Assembly (NCBI GenBank): GCA_014529385.2
Contig: CM043952.1
Span: 64,752,370 to 64,816,369, forward strand
Direction: 5' to 3'
Length of the DNA: 64,000 bases
From: Adiantum capillus-veneris
Lineage: Eukaryota > Streptophyta > Polypodiopsida > Polypodiales > Pteridaceae
Notes under the pieces: generated by a model
Database searches by the model: none
Told to the model about the DNA's origin: nothing
Seen by the model: the letters and a program-made list of their open reading frames with translations, nothing else
Part shown: positions 20,960 through 32,540 of the stretch, piece by piece
Numbering within the stretch: the stretch's first letter is position 1
Layout: each line of letters begins with the position of its first letter
Translations under genes and position numbers: made by a program

Positions 20960-22202
20960 TGTAAGGTGCATCGGAATGAATGTTGAACTTTGCTCAAGAT
21001 GAGTGCCCCGAATTGTGCTCAAGGGTTCCTTTTACTTACGGAAGGGAGAGCCTTCCGTTCCTTTAGTGAGAGAGTGCAATGGACACAAACAAAGTGAATG
21101 GACACTGTGAATGGAAGTGCATGAGACTGAGAGATAGAGAAGAGAATACGACACCAGAGACGTTGTAAAACCCTCCTCCAAAGTCCTCCGAAGTCTCCAC
21201 CAGAGGCGAGAGCGGTCTACTTATGATTGCATAAATCTCTATAATGCTTGGACTTGCCAACGATGTCGACGACGATGAGGACACCGACGAGACAGACTGA
21301 AATCTGAAAATGCTAAGGGCTGAAATCTGCTAATCTTTATCTGTTGAATTTTGACTCTATGTCGATGACGATGTCGATGGTGACAATGCGACGACGCGCT
21401 GAAAACACAGATGCTGAAATTTGCATTTTCTAGGCTGAAACTATAAACTTCGATGGATCCCATCGTGCGGCAGGAACTGCTGCAGGAAGGTGAGATCTGC
21501 GAGGTTTGGGACTTGATCTGCGGTGTCTAAAGGCTGAAAACTGAAAACGCTAGTCCTATGGCTGATTCTGTCACGGTGATCTGCAAAAATGTTGAGGTTG
21601 ATTTGCAAACCAAAAACGCTAGGGCTGAAAACTGACCTTGCGGGGAAATCTGCTAACGCTAGTGCTGATCTGCTGTCTGCGAACTTGAGGGGAAATCTGC
21701 TAACGCTAGGGCTGATCTGTTGTCTGTTGTTGCCGCGAATTCGCAAGTGCAAAAACGCTGGCTGATCTGGTGCAAAACCGCTAGGCCTTTTGTTGAGAGA
21801 AACGCCAAAGTTGTCGTGGGGGTCGGTCTTGCTAAGAAGTTGCCTCTTCTGCCAGAAAGTGCTAGCTCTGGTTTGCTTATATATTATCTTAGCAAAATTG
21901 CCCTACCTAGTTTCCAACAAAAGTCACTTACAAATAATAAGTAAAAAATGTCAAAAATAGAAAAAATAGGTCTATGCACTGTAAAAATGCTCCTGACGGG
22001 TTCCGGTGGGAATGTTGATGATCATGCTATGTGCGACCAGAGGATATGTATCTACTCTAAGTGTCTGGACATGCACGGTCTGCGAATAGACTCACAAAAG
22101 TGCCAAATCACTTCCTATTCTAGACTGTGACTGCACTGAAATGAACCTTGATCATGCTGTAGCTTGTCCACGGTCACATAGGGTTGGATGTGTCACGTGA
22201 CA
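20960..22202 (-). repeat. LTR copy C (1243 bp), 3' LTR of the minus-strand copy
   Basis: Minus strand begins TGTCACGTGACACATCC and ends GATGCACCTTACA. A purine tract AGGAGGGGA (plus-strand 22203-22211) lies immediately upstream on the minus strand, so this is the 3' LTR of a minus-strand element. Its left border interrupts the plus-strand gag frame, giving a candidate target sequence CACCA at 20955-20959. The matching right-hand copy appears deleted. Confidence 0.82.
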
Positions 22203-22810
22203 TCCCCTCCTATTCAAAGTGAGGTACTGTTACCAAATTGTATGGCGTCGAGGGAGATCGCCAATAGCATCCGAACCCTGGAAAGGACTCTTCGCCGGCC
22301 CACTCTGATGTGTGGGTCGTGCGATACTTGAACTTCATAAATATCGGCAACACTTGCTTCTTTGGGCCGTGCCAAAAGCGACACAAGGTCTTCTGTGGCT
22401 CCTTCAATGCTTCAACTTCGGCTAGAGTCATGCTTCTTCCTTCTTCAAGAATCTCCATGGCTGAAAATTCCTGAAACCACCTCCAACACAAAAACATGAA
22501 CATACCTATTCCATGTAAAGTGACTCGAAAAAATCTAATATTCTTAAAAGATTGTGCATGCAATGTAGATGAACATAGAGACGGAATGCCAAACCGTTCA
22601 TCAAACACATGCAAACAATGAGGTCGAATCTTGTCGTGCTGATCTAAATCAATCAACTATGGCAAAACACAATGGAAATGCCCACGCTTGGTGCTCATAC
22701 TTTCATGTGCTCTTTCTGCAACTGTGTCTTGCCAAGGAAGAGACAGGGATTGTGACTTCCTTGAATGCATACCTTTTCATGAATAATCCGCATACAAACG
22801 TGCTCAACGT
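22203..22810 (-). pseudogene. 3' interior of the minus-strand copy, with an open frame of unknown function
   Basis: A frame at 22210-22656 (148 codons) starts IDLDQHDKIRPHCLHVF, which matches the plus-strand copy at about 32410-32480. It then runs into a segment with EILEEGRSMTLAEVEALKEP and ends GCYWRSPSTPYNLVTVPHFE just before the polypurine tract. I recognise no domain. Downstream bases 22684-22810 are the flank of the nested 2-kb-LTR element and are part of a tandem duplication. Confidence 0.55.
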
Positions 22811-23590
22811 TGTCGATAAATTTGCGGTCTTGCCAGGAAAGCACCAGGCTTATGGTTGTGAGAGTTTGTGAGAGAACTCAACAAAAACTATATGAAGGAG
22901 TTAAACCATAGATGCCATGAAGACTAGGGTTTGGAAAGAAGTGCAATCAAAGAAGACCCACTCTTTCTCTCTTGCACTCACACACACAAAGAAAGAACAC
23001 AAAAGAGAATGTCAAAACAACACAAAGATGAAAACATCAAGGCTATGGTCATATCGTATCATGGGTAGTATGAAAGGGTTAATAGATGAGTTAATGGCAT
23101 TCAATCTTGGCTGACCAAATATATATGTTTTTTCTAGTGATGGGGATTAATTGTGTATACAAATCCTCTTGGTTCATAGCAAGATAACTACGCTTACATC
23201 AAAAGAAAAGTTATAGTCTATAAGAGGTAGTATGATGGGATCCGGTCAAAGAAGTATTTCATTGAGCCTTCCTGGGCCAAAGAGAAACACTATACGTTGT
23301 TGAAAGTGTATTTTACGGCTAATCCATACGTTAATTCTAATAGATCATACAGAGTGAAAGAGATAGAAATTATCATCATGTGGATTATTCATCTAGGATA
23401 GTATGTGAAAAATGTATATATGAGAGAAGTGAAGAGATGAGAAGTTTCCCTACCAAGCTCTATTCTTGCCCGTAGGCAATAAGGATACTGCGGGGAGAGA
23501 TGTACCTGTAGCAAAGAGAACCTAGAATTTGTAGAGAGGATGAATTACTAAGAATGAGAGAGATAGGTTTGGTTAAGGAGATAAGATTAG

Positions 23591-23659
<69 letters not shown>

Positions 23660-24905
23660 GGATTAGAGATGAAAACGAAAACAATAAGAAATCAAGAAAA
23701 CATCAATGTAGAACACATCTTACTTGACAAACCCTTCGGCACCATTATTTATGGAGAGAGAAGAAGAGTGGATAATTCCACTTTGATTGATACACCAAGT
23801 GCAAGACCTTCTTTTATTAGAGTTGATCTTCCAAGGTTAGCTTGTTGCAAGAATGGCTAGTCTTCTTCTAGGAGAAAGTGTAGTCTTAGGCTTATGTTAA
23901 TGACTAAGTACAATTTGGCATTACTACTCCCTCCCTCATGAATTCCTCTCATCAATGGCTTGAATGCTTGAGTTCTTTTCAAGGAAGAAAAGGTCCCCAC
24001 GCTTGGTGCTCATACTTTCATGTGCTCTTTCTACAACTGTGTCTTGCCAAGGAAGAGACAGGGATTGTGACTTCCTTGAATGCATACCTTTTCATGAATA
24101 ATCCGCATACAAACGTGCTCAACGTTGTCGATAAATTTGCGGTCTTGCCAGGAAAGCACCAGGCTTATGGTTGTGAGAGTTTGTGAGAGAACTCAATAAA
24201 AACTATATGAAGGAGTTAAACCATAGATGCCATGAAGACTAGGGTTTGGAAAGAAGTGCAATCAAAGAAGACCCACTCTTTCTCTCTTGCACTCACACAC
24301 ACAAAGAAAGAACACAAAAGAGAATGTCAAAACAACACAAAGATGAAAACATCAAGGCTATGGTCATATCGTATCATGGGTAGTATGAAAGGGTTAATAG
24401 ATGAGTTAATGGCATTCAATCTTGGCTGACCAAATATATATGTTTTTTCTAGTGATGGGGATTAATTGTGTATACAAATCCTCTTGGTTCATAGCAAGAT
24501 AACTACGCTTACATCAAAAGAAAAGTTATAGTCTATAAGAGGTAGTATGATGGGATCCGGTCAAAGAAGTATTTCATTGAGCCTTCCTGGGCCAAAGAGA
24601 AACACTATACGTTGTTGAAAGTGTATTTTACGGCTAATCCATACGTTAATTCTAATAGATCATACAGAGTGAAAGAGATAGAAATTATCATCATGTGGAT
24701 TATTCATCTAGGATAGTATGTGAAAAATGTATATATGAGAGAAGTGAAGAGATGAGAAGTTTCCCTACCAAGCTCTATTCTTGCCCGTAGGCAATAAGGA
24801 TACTGCGGGGAGAGATGTACCTGTAGCAAAGAGAACCTAGAATTTGTAGAGAGGATGAATTACTAAGAATGAGAGAGATAGGTTTGGTTAAGGAGATAAG
24901 ATTAG

Positions 24906-24976
<71 letters not shown>

Positions 24977-25315
24977 GGATTAGAGATGAAAACGAAAACA
25001 ATAAGAAATCAAGAAAACATCAATGTAGAACACATCTTACTTGACAAACCCTTCGGCACCATTATTTATGGAGAGAGAAGAAGAGTGGATAATTCCACTT
25101 TGATTGATACACCAAGTGCAAGACCTTCTTTTATTAGAGTTGATCTTCCAAGGTTAGCTTGTTGCAAGAATGGCTAGTCTTCTTCTAGGAGAAAGTGTAG
25201 TCTTAGGCTTATGTTAATGACTAAGTACAATTTGGCATTACTACTCCCTCCCTCATGAATTCCTCTCATCAATGGATTGAATGCTTGAGTTCTTTTCAAG
25301 GAAGAAAAGGTCCCC
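22684..25315. repeat. Tandem duplication, two units of 1315 and 1317 bp
   Basis: Unit 1 is 22684-23998 and unit 2 is 23999-25315. Each holds about 127 bp of host-element sequence, the border at TGTCGATAAATTT, and about 1190 bp of the LTR. I noticed three substitutions, plus two extra bases in the AT tract of unit 2. The break lies in a short C-run (CCC/CCCC), which suggests microhomology. The duplication happened after the LTR element inserted. Confidence 0.88.
23595..23656. repeat. (AT)n microsatellite in the duplicated LTR segment
   Basis: About 31 AT dinucleotides. Equivalent tracts lie at 24909-24973 and, interrupted, at 29455-29503, so the microsatellite is an old part of the LTR. Confidence 0.9.
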
Positions 25316-26151
25316 TTTTATAGGTTAAGAGAACCCCCAAGGGTTTACACAAGAAGAGAGGAGCCAGTGTGAACAGGAATTGGAAAAGTTGGAAATGAGT
25401 TGTCCCTACATGATGTGGGCAGACTGGGGTCCAGTATTTTGATCATATCTCCTCAACCGTGGCTCCAAATAAAAAAGTAAAAATATGGGCAGAAAATTCA
25501 GCTCATTAGCTACGATTTTCATTTTAAAATCGTTTTCCAATTTGGATTGGAATCTTGTGTAAAAAAATCATCAAGATAGGGTCCATTTCTGGCAGCAAAA
25601 GTCTTCCTGTGGTCCCCTTAGCTTAGACTTTCATTTGATTCCAAAGGACACCTCATGCCATATGAAAGCATGACATTGCTCCTTGACAAAGTTTTGTAAT
25701 CATGCTTGCAATAATGCATTAAAATAAGTGTATCTTTGAAATCATGCCACCTAGTGTCCCACTAGGATTTGATTCCCTCCTAGTAGCTATTTAAAAACTA
25801 ATATTAAAAAAATATGAAAAATACATAGAATATATATATATATATTGTGGTTTACCCTAAATATAGGATCTAGCTAGGGTGTGAGATGATAATGAGATAG
25901 TATAAATAAAGAATCAATGCTTTTTGCCCCAAGTTAAAGAGGCGGAGCTATTGATGTTTTTCCCATAGTATTTTCTGATGGTAAAGTAAGAATAGGTTAC
26001 CCTTGAGAAAAATAATAAGATGAGATAGAAGGCTTATTATTATACTTAAATATGCATATGTACATTATAAGAAAGATAATTATGTATCTAAAAAGTTGCA
26101 AGATAACTCTTGTAGGATGCGTTCCCACTATGTACGTGTCATAGCACGACA
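24126..26151 (-). repeat. 3' LTR (2026 bp) of the 2-kb-LTR element
   Basis: Minus strand begins TGTCGTGCTATGACACG after the purine tract GGGGGTGGA (plus-strand 26152-26160) and ends AAATTTATCGACA. A likely TATA box CTATAAAAGGGG lies on the minus strand at plus-strand 25312-25323. An (AT)n tract is at 24909-24973. Confidence 0.88.
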
Positions 26152-28618
26152 TCCACCCCCTCTAAACCTGCACATCCTCTGGCATGTGCCAACCTCATGG
26201 TAACTTGTGAAAGCAATTGTATCCCCTGTCATCCCATGACCTCCTCCAGGATCATATGGGTAACTCAAAAACTTGTATTGTACTAAGCATTGAGATTCTC
26301 CGCATCTTTTAATTCCTCTCAGATCAGAAGGAATTGTTATATACATCTGTCTCCAAAACATCTGTAACAAATCTCCATTATGCACAAAATCTTCATGACG
26401 TAGAGACATAAGTTCCTCATCCTCGTCTTCAAAAAACACTTCCAGACTTCCTGTAATATACTTGAAAGATTTTTGAAACTGCACTTCAACCTTCTCACCA
26501 ACCTCTAAATCCATATGTACCTCTTTCGCATAGAAGTCTGAATGTGCATCTTCATTCTCAAAAGAATCCTCTAGATAGCCTTTCTCAACATCGAGAGAAA
26601 CCTCAGAAATATGCATGGTAAACCTCTCATCAATTCTCTCACCTTTTACCAAATACCTCTCCAGCTTTACATCATAAAACTTTGCATACCTCTCAAATAT
26701 GGTGTCTAATTCCCTTTCCAAATCATCCTGGTAGGTATGCTACCGGTCACTTGTAACCGACTGCTCAAAAACCTCCTTGGAGTTAGTCTCTGACACAATA
26801 TCTTCACCCCTTCTTTCTTTTTGACCCATCGCTAAATTGTCTTCAACTGAATCATGTCTCCACTCATCTAGGGAGAACCCTTCTTCATTACATGACTCTG
26901 GTGTCAGCATAGAGCTAGCATCCTCTTCTTGCTTCAAGGCATCACCATGTATACCCTTCATATCCATAGCAGATAGATGCTCACAAACCTGCTTGCAATT
27001 TATACCCTGTGACACAAGACCTAAATCCCTTTTATGCCTCAGATATTGTTTGCATGCCTGCTGCTGCAGGCAATCGAAATTCTTAAAACCCTGTATAGTA
27101 GGCACTTTATGGCAAGCATATTTATTTGCATCTTCACACAGATCAGAAATATCACCCCAATCACAGACCATATCCGAAGAGGTTTCTTGCTCTTCTACTC
27201 TATCCTCTGATGTCACTTCAACCTGTATAGCATTCCCAAATATTTCTCTATCTTTGATTTGTGAATCTTGAAGATTCGTAGCTTCATCCGCAGAACCCCA
27301 ATCCTCATGCAGAGAATCTGCATCTGTCATTCCTGCAAACACGGCTTCAAAAACGTCATCATCACGAATAGGCAATCCAAAATCAGCTGAAGACTCCAAA
27401 CTTTGCATAACACCTTCCTCTACCATGGAATTGTGAAAGCTTGCTGCATCTAGCTCTAAATAAGGCACAATTTCATGAGTCATCTGCATCACATCTGCTA
27501 CCCCATATATACAAGACATAGTCAATGCACTCCTCTTCTTCCACCTCGTCTAGCTGAGGTACTTCACAATCCGCAATGCTACTAGCAGAGCTATACTCAC
27601 AAAGGAAGAGATTTTGAGTCACCCCCTCTAAATTAGCACTTTCGCAGCTAGGCATATCCATTGGGGTAGTACCACATGCATCAAACTCGCATAGAAAAGC
27701 ATTGATAATGACTTCTTCATCCTGGTATATGTCTTCAGCATAGGCATCCGGCTCTTCTAAACTTGGTAAAAGTTCCTGGATCTGCTCAAAAGTAGATTGT
27801 AGCACATCACTAATATAGCCCTCTTCCACCTGTTTTCACTTCACATCCTCTGTCAAAACCATAGCATCCTCATCCTTGTATATACACTCATGTGCATCTT
27901 CAAATGACTCAAAAGGAGCGTCCAAATCATCTATCATAGCCGACGAGTTTGCATCATCCTCTAAGTCGCTTTGAGCCGTTTCAGGCGCTTGGATAGCATC
28001 ATGAGAGTCATTATCTTGAGATATGAAAGTTACAAGACCCAAACGTGCATAAATAGCTTCCACTATGTCTGCTTCATCTGCATACAATAAATTTGCATCT
28101 TGCAAAAGATATGCATCTATTACTGCTTCTAAATTAGCCTGTATGGATGTGTTGACACTTGCATGGCTTACAGGAGACACCAACTCTAGCTGGTCACATC
28201 CACTTCCACTCTGCTCTATCTCTTGGTCTTGATGTTCCAAGCATACCTGTGTTATAGCTGTAGAAAACTCACCCCAGTTGCTTGCATATACACTTGCATA
28301 GTCCTGAACTTGGTGCTTGAAATCATCACTCACAAGTTCAACAAATGATGCAATCATCCAAGCTTTTGGAATTTCTTGAAGCCTCATCTCTGTCACATAG
28401 CACTCAAGATATCCTTCTGGATCATAGCCTTCGAATATACGGATTGCCTAGCGCTTTCAATCCCTTTTTGAATACGGTCTTCTTCTTTCAATCTCATTAT
28501 ATACGGATTGCCTAGCGCTTTCAATCCCTTTTTGAATCCAGTCTTCTTCTTCAAGACATTTGCATCTGTCTACAAGCTCTTTCATTTCAGCATATAGCTG
28601 CTCCACTTTGCTAGCCAT
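26128..28618 (-). pseudogene. Gag-like acidic polyprotein of the 2-kb-LTR element, broken
   Basis: ATG at 28618-28616 opens MASKVEQLYAEMKELVDRCK. Then follow IFEGYDPEGYLECYVTEMRL and a helical stretch with SFVELVSDDFKHQVQDYASVY, resembling the capsid part of gypsy gag proteins. The remaining 600 or so codons are very rich in Asp and Glu with regular Cys and end near SYHEVGTCQRMCRFRGGGCRAMTRT in two overlapping pieces, partly inside the 3' LTR. Breaks: a 64-bp tandem duplication at 28435-28562 shifts the frame, stops lie at about 27836 and 26737, and a frameshift lies near 27473-27525. The original ORF was about 800 codons. The product is probably structural and the acidic domain is unassigned. 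Confidence 0.6.
28435..28562. repeat. 64-bp tandem duplication within the gag-like ORF
   Basis: ATATACGGATTGCCTAGCGC begins at 28435 and again at 28499, with nearly the same 64 bases following. The unit length is not a multiple of three, so it disrupts the ORF near codon 45. Confidence 0.85.
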
Positions 28619-28642
28619 CTTTATGTACTCTCACCCCAGCTT

Positions 28643-28661
28643 GTTCACGTCGGGTTCACCA
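28643..28661 (-). other. Primer binding site of the 2-kb-LTR element
   Basis: Minus strand TGGTGAACCCGACGTGAAC, six bases from the 5' LTR. It has the TGG start of a PBS. The tRNA is not identified here, and it differs from the other PBS types in the window. Confidence 0.65.
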
Positions 28662-28667
28662 AAAATA

Positions 28668-29450
28668 TGTCGAGAAATTTGCGGTCTTGCCAGGAAAGCA
28701 CCGGGCTTATGGCTGTGAGAGTTTGTGAGAGAACTCAACAAAAACTATATGAAGGAGTTAAACCATAGATGCCATGAAGACTAGGGTTTGGAAATAAGTG
28801 CAATCAAAGAAGACCCACTCTTTCTCTCTTGCACTCACACACACAAAGAAAGAACACAAAAGAGAATGTCAAAACAACACAAAGATGAAAACATCAAGGC
28901 TATGGTCATATCGTATCATGGGTAGTATGAAAGGGTTAATAGATGAGTTAATGGCATTCAATCTTGGCTAACCAAATATATATGTTTTTTCTAGTGATGG
29001 GGATTAATTGTGTATACAAATCCTCTTGGTTCATAGCAAGATAACTAAGCTTACATCAAAAAAAAAAAAAAAGTCTATAAGAGGTAGTATGATGGGATCC
29101 GGTCAAAGAAGTATTTCATTGAGCCTTCCTGGGCCAAAGAGAAACACTATACGTTGTTGAAAGTGTATTTTACGGCTAATCCATACGTTAATTCTAATAG
29201 ATCATACAGAGTGAAAGCGATAGAAATTATCATCATGTGGATTATTTATCTAGGATAGTATGTGAAAAATGTATATATAAGAGAAGTGAAGAGATGAGAA
29301 GTTTCCCTACCAAGCTCTATTCTTGCCCGTAGGCAATAAGGATACTGCGGGGAGAGATGTACCTATAGCAAAGAGAACCTATAATTTGTAGAGAGGATGA
29401 ATTACTAAGAATGAGAGAGATAGGTTTGGTTAAGGAGATAATAAGATTAG

Positions 29451-29499
<49 letters not shown>

Positions 29500-30679
29500 A
29501 TATGTAGGATTAGAGATGAAAACGAAAACAATAAGAAATCAAGAAAACATCAATGTAGAACACATCTTACTTGACAAACCCTTCGGCACCATTATTGATG
29601 GAGAGAGAAGAAGAGTGGATAATTCCACTTTGATTGATACACCAAGTGCAAGACCTTCTTTGATTAGAGTTGATCTTCCAAGTTTAGCTTGTTGCAAGAA
29701 TGGCTAGTCTTCTTCTAGGAGAAAGTGTAGGCTTAGGCTTATGTTAATGACTAAGTACAATTTGGCATTACTACTCCCTCCCTCATGATTTCCTCTCATC
29801 AATGGCTTGAATGCTTGACTACTTTTCAAAGAAGAAAAGGTCCCCTTTTATAGGTTAAGGGAACCCCCAAGGGTTTACACAAGAAGAGGGGAGCCAGTGT
29901 GAACAGGAATTGGAAAAGTTGGAAATGAGTTGTCCCTGCATGGTGTGGGCAGACTGGGGTTCAGTATTTTGATCATATCTCCTCAACCGTGGCTCCAAAT
30001 AAAAAAGTAAAAATATGGGCAGAAAATTCAGCTCATTAGCTACGATTTTTATTTTAAAATTGTTTTCTAATTTGGATTGAAACCTTGTGTAAAAAAATCA
30101 TCAAGATAGGGTCCATTTTTGGCAGCAAAAGTCTTCCTGTGGTCCCCTTAGCTTAGACTTTCATTTGATTCCAAAGGACACCTCATGCCATATGAAAGCA
30201 TGACATTGCTCCTTGACAAAGTTTTGTAATCATGCTTGCAATAATGCATTAAAATAAGTGTATCTTTGAAATCATCCCACCTAGTGTCCCACTAGGATTT
30301 GATTCTCTCCTAGTAGCTATTTAAAAAGAAATATAAGAAAAATATGAAAAATACATAGAATATATATATATATTGGAGTTTACCCTAAATATAGGATCGA
30401 GCTAGGGTGTGAGATGATAATGAGATAGTAGAAATAAAGAATCAATGCTTTTTTCCCCAAGTTAAAGAGGCGGAGCTATTGATGCTTTTCCCATAGTATT
30501 TTTTGATGGTAAAGTAAGAATAGGTTACCATTGAGAAAAATAATAGGATGAGATAGAAGGCTTTTTATTATACTTAAATATGCATATGTACATTATAGGA
30601 AAGATAATTATGTATCTAAAAAGTTACAAGATAACTCTTATAGCATGCGTTCCCACTATGGACGTGTCACAGTACGACA
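28668..30679 (-). repeat. 5' LTR (2012 bp) of the 2-kb-LTR element
   Basis: Aligns with 24126-26151 along its length. It has a poly-A run near 29058-29072, a shorter interrupted AT tract at 29455-29503 and the TATA-like CTATAAAAGGGG on the minus strand near 29843-29854. It is followed on the right by host-element sequence starting ACGTACAATATG. Confidence 0.88.
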
Positions 30680-31593
30680 ACGTACAATATGTCATGCCTA
30701 GGAAAAGGGATCACATAAAGACGCTCATTAAAATACAAGAAATGATCACGAATGAAACACTCGTACAATGCGTGGTGACTAATCATGCAAACACATAATA
30801 CTTCCTGTGAGGGTTCTTGAGACGTAGGCTTGAGAGCCAAGATCGGTTCTTTGTGATTGATTGAATCTGCAATGAGGTTAGCTTCACTAGAGAAAGTATC
30901 TACTAACACATCATCCTTGTTAACAATCACAACATCTTCATGCAAATCATCATGTTTGTGAGAAATCACATCTTGATCATCATGCAAATCATCATGCTTG
31001 TGAGAAATCACATCATGCAAATCATCATGCTTGTCATTCAAATCATCATGCAAATCCTGTGTATCATGCTTTGGAGAAGACGAGACTAAGAGAGTCTCCT
31101 TTTCTTGATTTTGTGCAAACTGGGCCTGCACTCTTTCATGTGTTGGTTGCCCTTCTCTTGTCTTGCTTTGTTCTCGCGATCAAACTCTGCTTGTCTTACT
31201 TTGGCTTCCAAGCGTGCTTGCTTGCGTTACACGCTGTGGCTGCCATTCTTTCTTCGTACTTACGATCAATTTTTACTTTTCTTGCTTCGCATTCTAACTT
31301 GTTGTCCATAAACATCTGCTCCAACTCCTCCATAGGAATTAGTGCAATCCTTAGCGTAGATGGGGAAGAGGGAGGGTCTGAAAAACCTCCTGGTGCGGAA
31401 AATTCTTCTTCGCCTCTCTCATGCTCATCACCTCCAAGCGAAGTATCCATTCCGCTTCCAGTGATGACCATCCAGTGAAGTCTTGGGTTCTTGTGGGTTC
31501 TTGTGGTCTTGGGTTCTTAAATTCACGAGGAACTTGGGTTCCTGGGGTTCTTGAGTTCTTGAGGTTCTTGCGGGTCTTAAAGTAAGAACGCAA
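30680..31593 (-). pseudogene. 5' interior of the minus-strand copy: leader and gag-like ORF with HDDLHD repeats, broken
   Basis: ATG at 31471 opens MVITGSGMDTSLGGDEHERG, continuing with a Ser/Pro segment and a coiled-coil-like stretch (EELEQMFMDNKLECEARKVK) to a stop at 31196. A frameshifted continuation holds five or more KHDDLHD/DDLND-type repeats (about 30930-31070), then EANLIADSINHKEP and YECFIRDHFLYFNERLYVIP. Leader sequence upstream of the ATG (31472-31593) has the same AAGAACC repeats as 20785-20870. PBS and 5' LTR are missing. The 2-kb-LTR element split this copy between 22810 and 30680. The His/Asp repeats might bind metal, but that is a guess. Confidence 0.6.
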
Positions 31594-32536
31594 AGCAAGA
31601 AGAGTAGAAAGAATGGCAGAATTTCATCGTGAATGAGCAGGAAGAAAAGCAGAAATGGGTCGCGAGAACAAAGCTAGAAAAGCAATGAACGACGGACACA
31701 TGAAAGAGATGTTGCGACTCTTTCTCAAGTGTAGGCATAGATGCAAGAGATTCGAGAAAAGAGACTCTCTCAGTCGCTTCTTCTCCCAATCATGACACAC
31801 ATGATTTGCATGATAATGATGAGCATGATGATTTGAATGACAATAACAAGCATGATGATTTGCCTGATGATCAAGATGTGTTTTCTCACAAGCATGATGA
31901 TTTGTATGATCAAAACGTGATTGTTCACCAGGATGATGGTTTAGTTGATGCTTTTTCTAGCGAAGCTAACCTCATTATTTGCAAATTCAATCAATCACAA
32001 AGAACCGGTCTTGGCTCTTGAGTCGAGGTCCACAGAACCCCCACAGGAATCTTCGATCAAACACGACGAACGGATCTTCGGTCTCGAGCCTAGGTCCATA
32101 GTACTTACAGGAAGCACTATGTGTTCGCATGAATCATCAACACACATTGTTCGAGTGTTTCATTCGTGATCGTTTCCTGTATTTTAGTCAGCGTCTTTAT
32201 GTGATCCCTTTTCCTAGGCATGACATATTGTACGTTGGGCACGTTTCACTCATGAATGAGCATGGATATATGCGGATTATTCATGAAAACCTGAAAAGTA
32301 TGCATTCAAGGAAGTCACATTCCATGTCTCTTCCTTGGCATGACACAATATCAGCAAGAGCACAAAATGGTATGAGCACCAAGCATCGGCATTTCCATTA
32401 TGTATTGCCACAGTTGATTGATTTAGATCAAAAAGACAAGATTCGATATCATTGCTTGCATGTGTGTGGTGAATGGGTTGACACTCCGTCTATTTGTTCA
32501 TCTATATTGCATGCACAGTCCTTGAGAAAGACAAGA
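31594..32536 (+). pseudogene. Interior of the plus-strand copy, gag-like ORF with HDDL repeats, broken
   Basis: Resumes the plus-strand copy that was cut at 20959. In pieces it reads HDNDEHDDLNDNNKHDDLPD, DQDVFSHKHDDLYD, DAFSSEANLI, then FECFIRDRFLYFSQRLYVIP and IDLDQKDKIRYHCLHVCGEW. It parallels the minus-strand copy residue by residue and carries the unoccupied site of the 2-kb-LTR insertion at about 32230-32236. It stops near 32536, where a fragment of an LTR begins. Confidence 0.6.
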
Positions 32537-32540
32537 ATAT

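Larger units (their letters stand above)
24126..30679 (-). mobile_element. Non-autonomous LTR retrotransposon with 2-kb LTRs (6554 bp)
   Basis: Direct repeats 24126-26151 and 28668-30679 enclose about 2.5 kb. On the minus strand the order is 5' LTR (28668-30679), PBS 28643-28661, a gag-like acidic ORF, polypurine tract, and 3' LTR (24126-26151). Termini are TGTCG...CGACA. The four bases ACGT are duplicated at 24122-24125 and 30680-30683, and a paralogous uninterrupted site exists at about 32230-32236. No RT, RNase H or integrase is encoded. The LTRs differ at many scattered positions, so the insertion is older than the 577-bp-LTR element. A partial extra LTR (22811-23998) to the left is due to the tandem duplication. 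Confidence 0.9.

Noticed and set aside
23460-23684. Tyr/Ile repeat proteins across 23595-23656, 24909-24973 and 29455-29503
   Set aside because: Translation of (AT)n inside LTRs, with no other coding signal.
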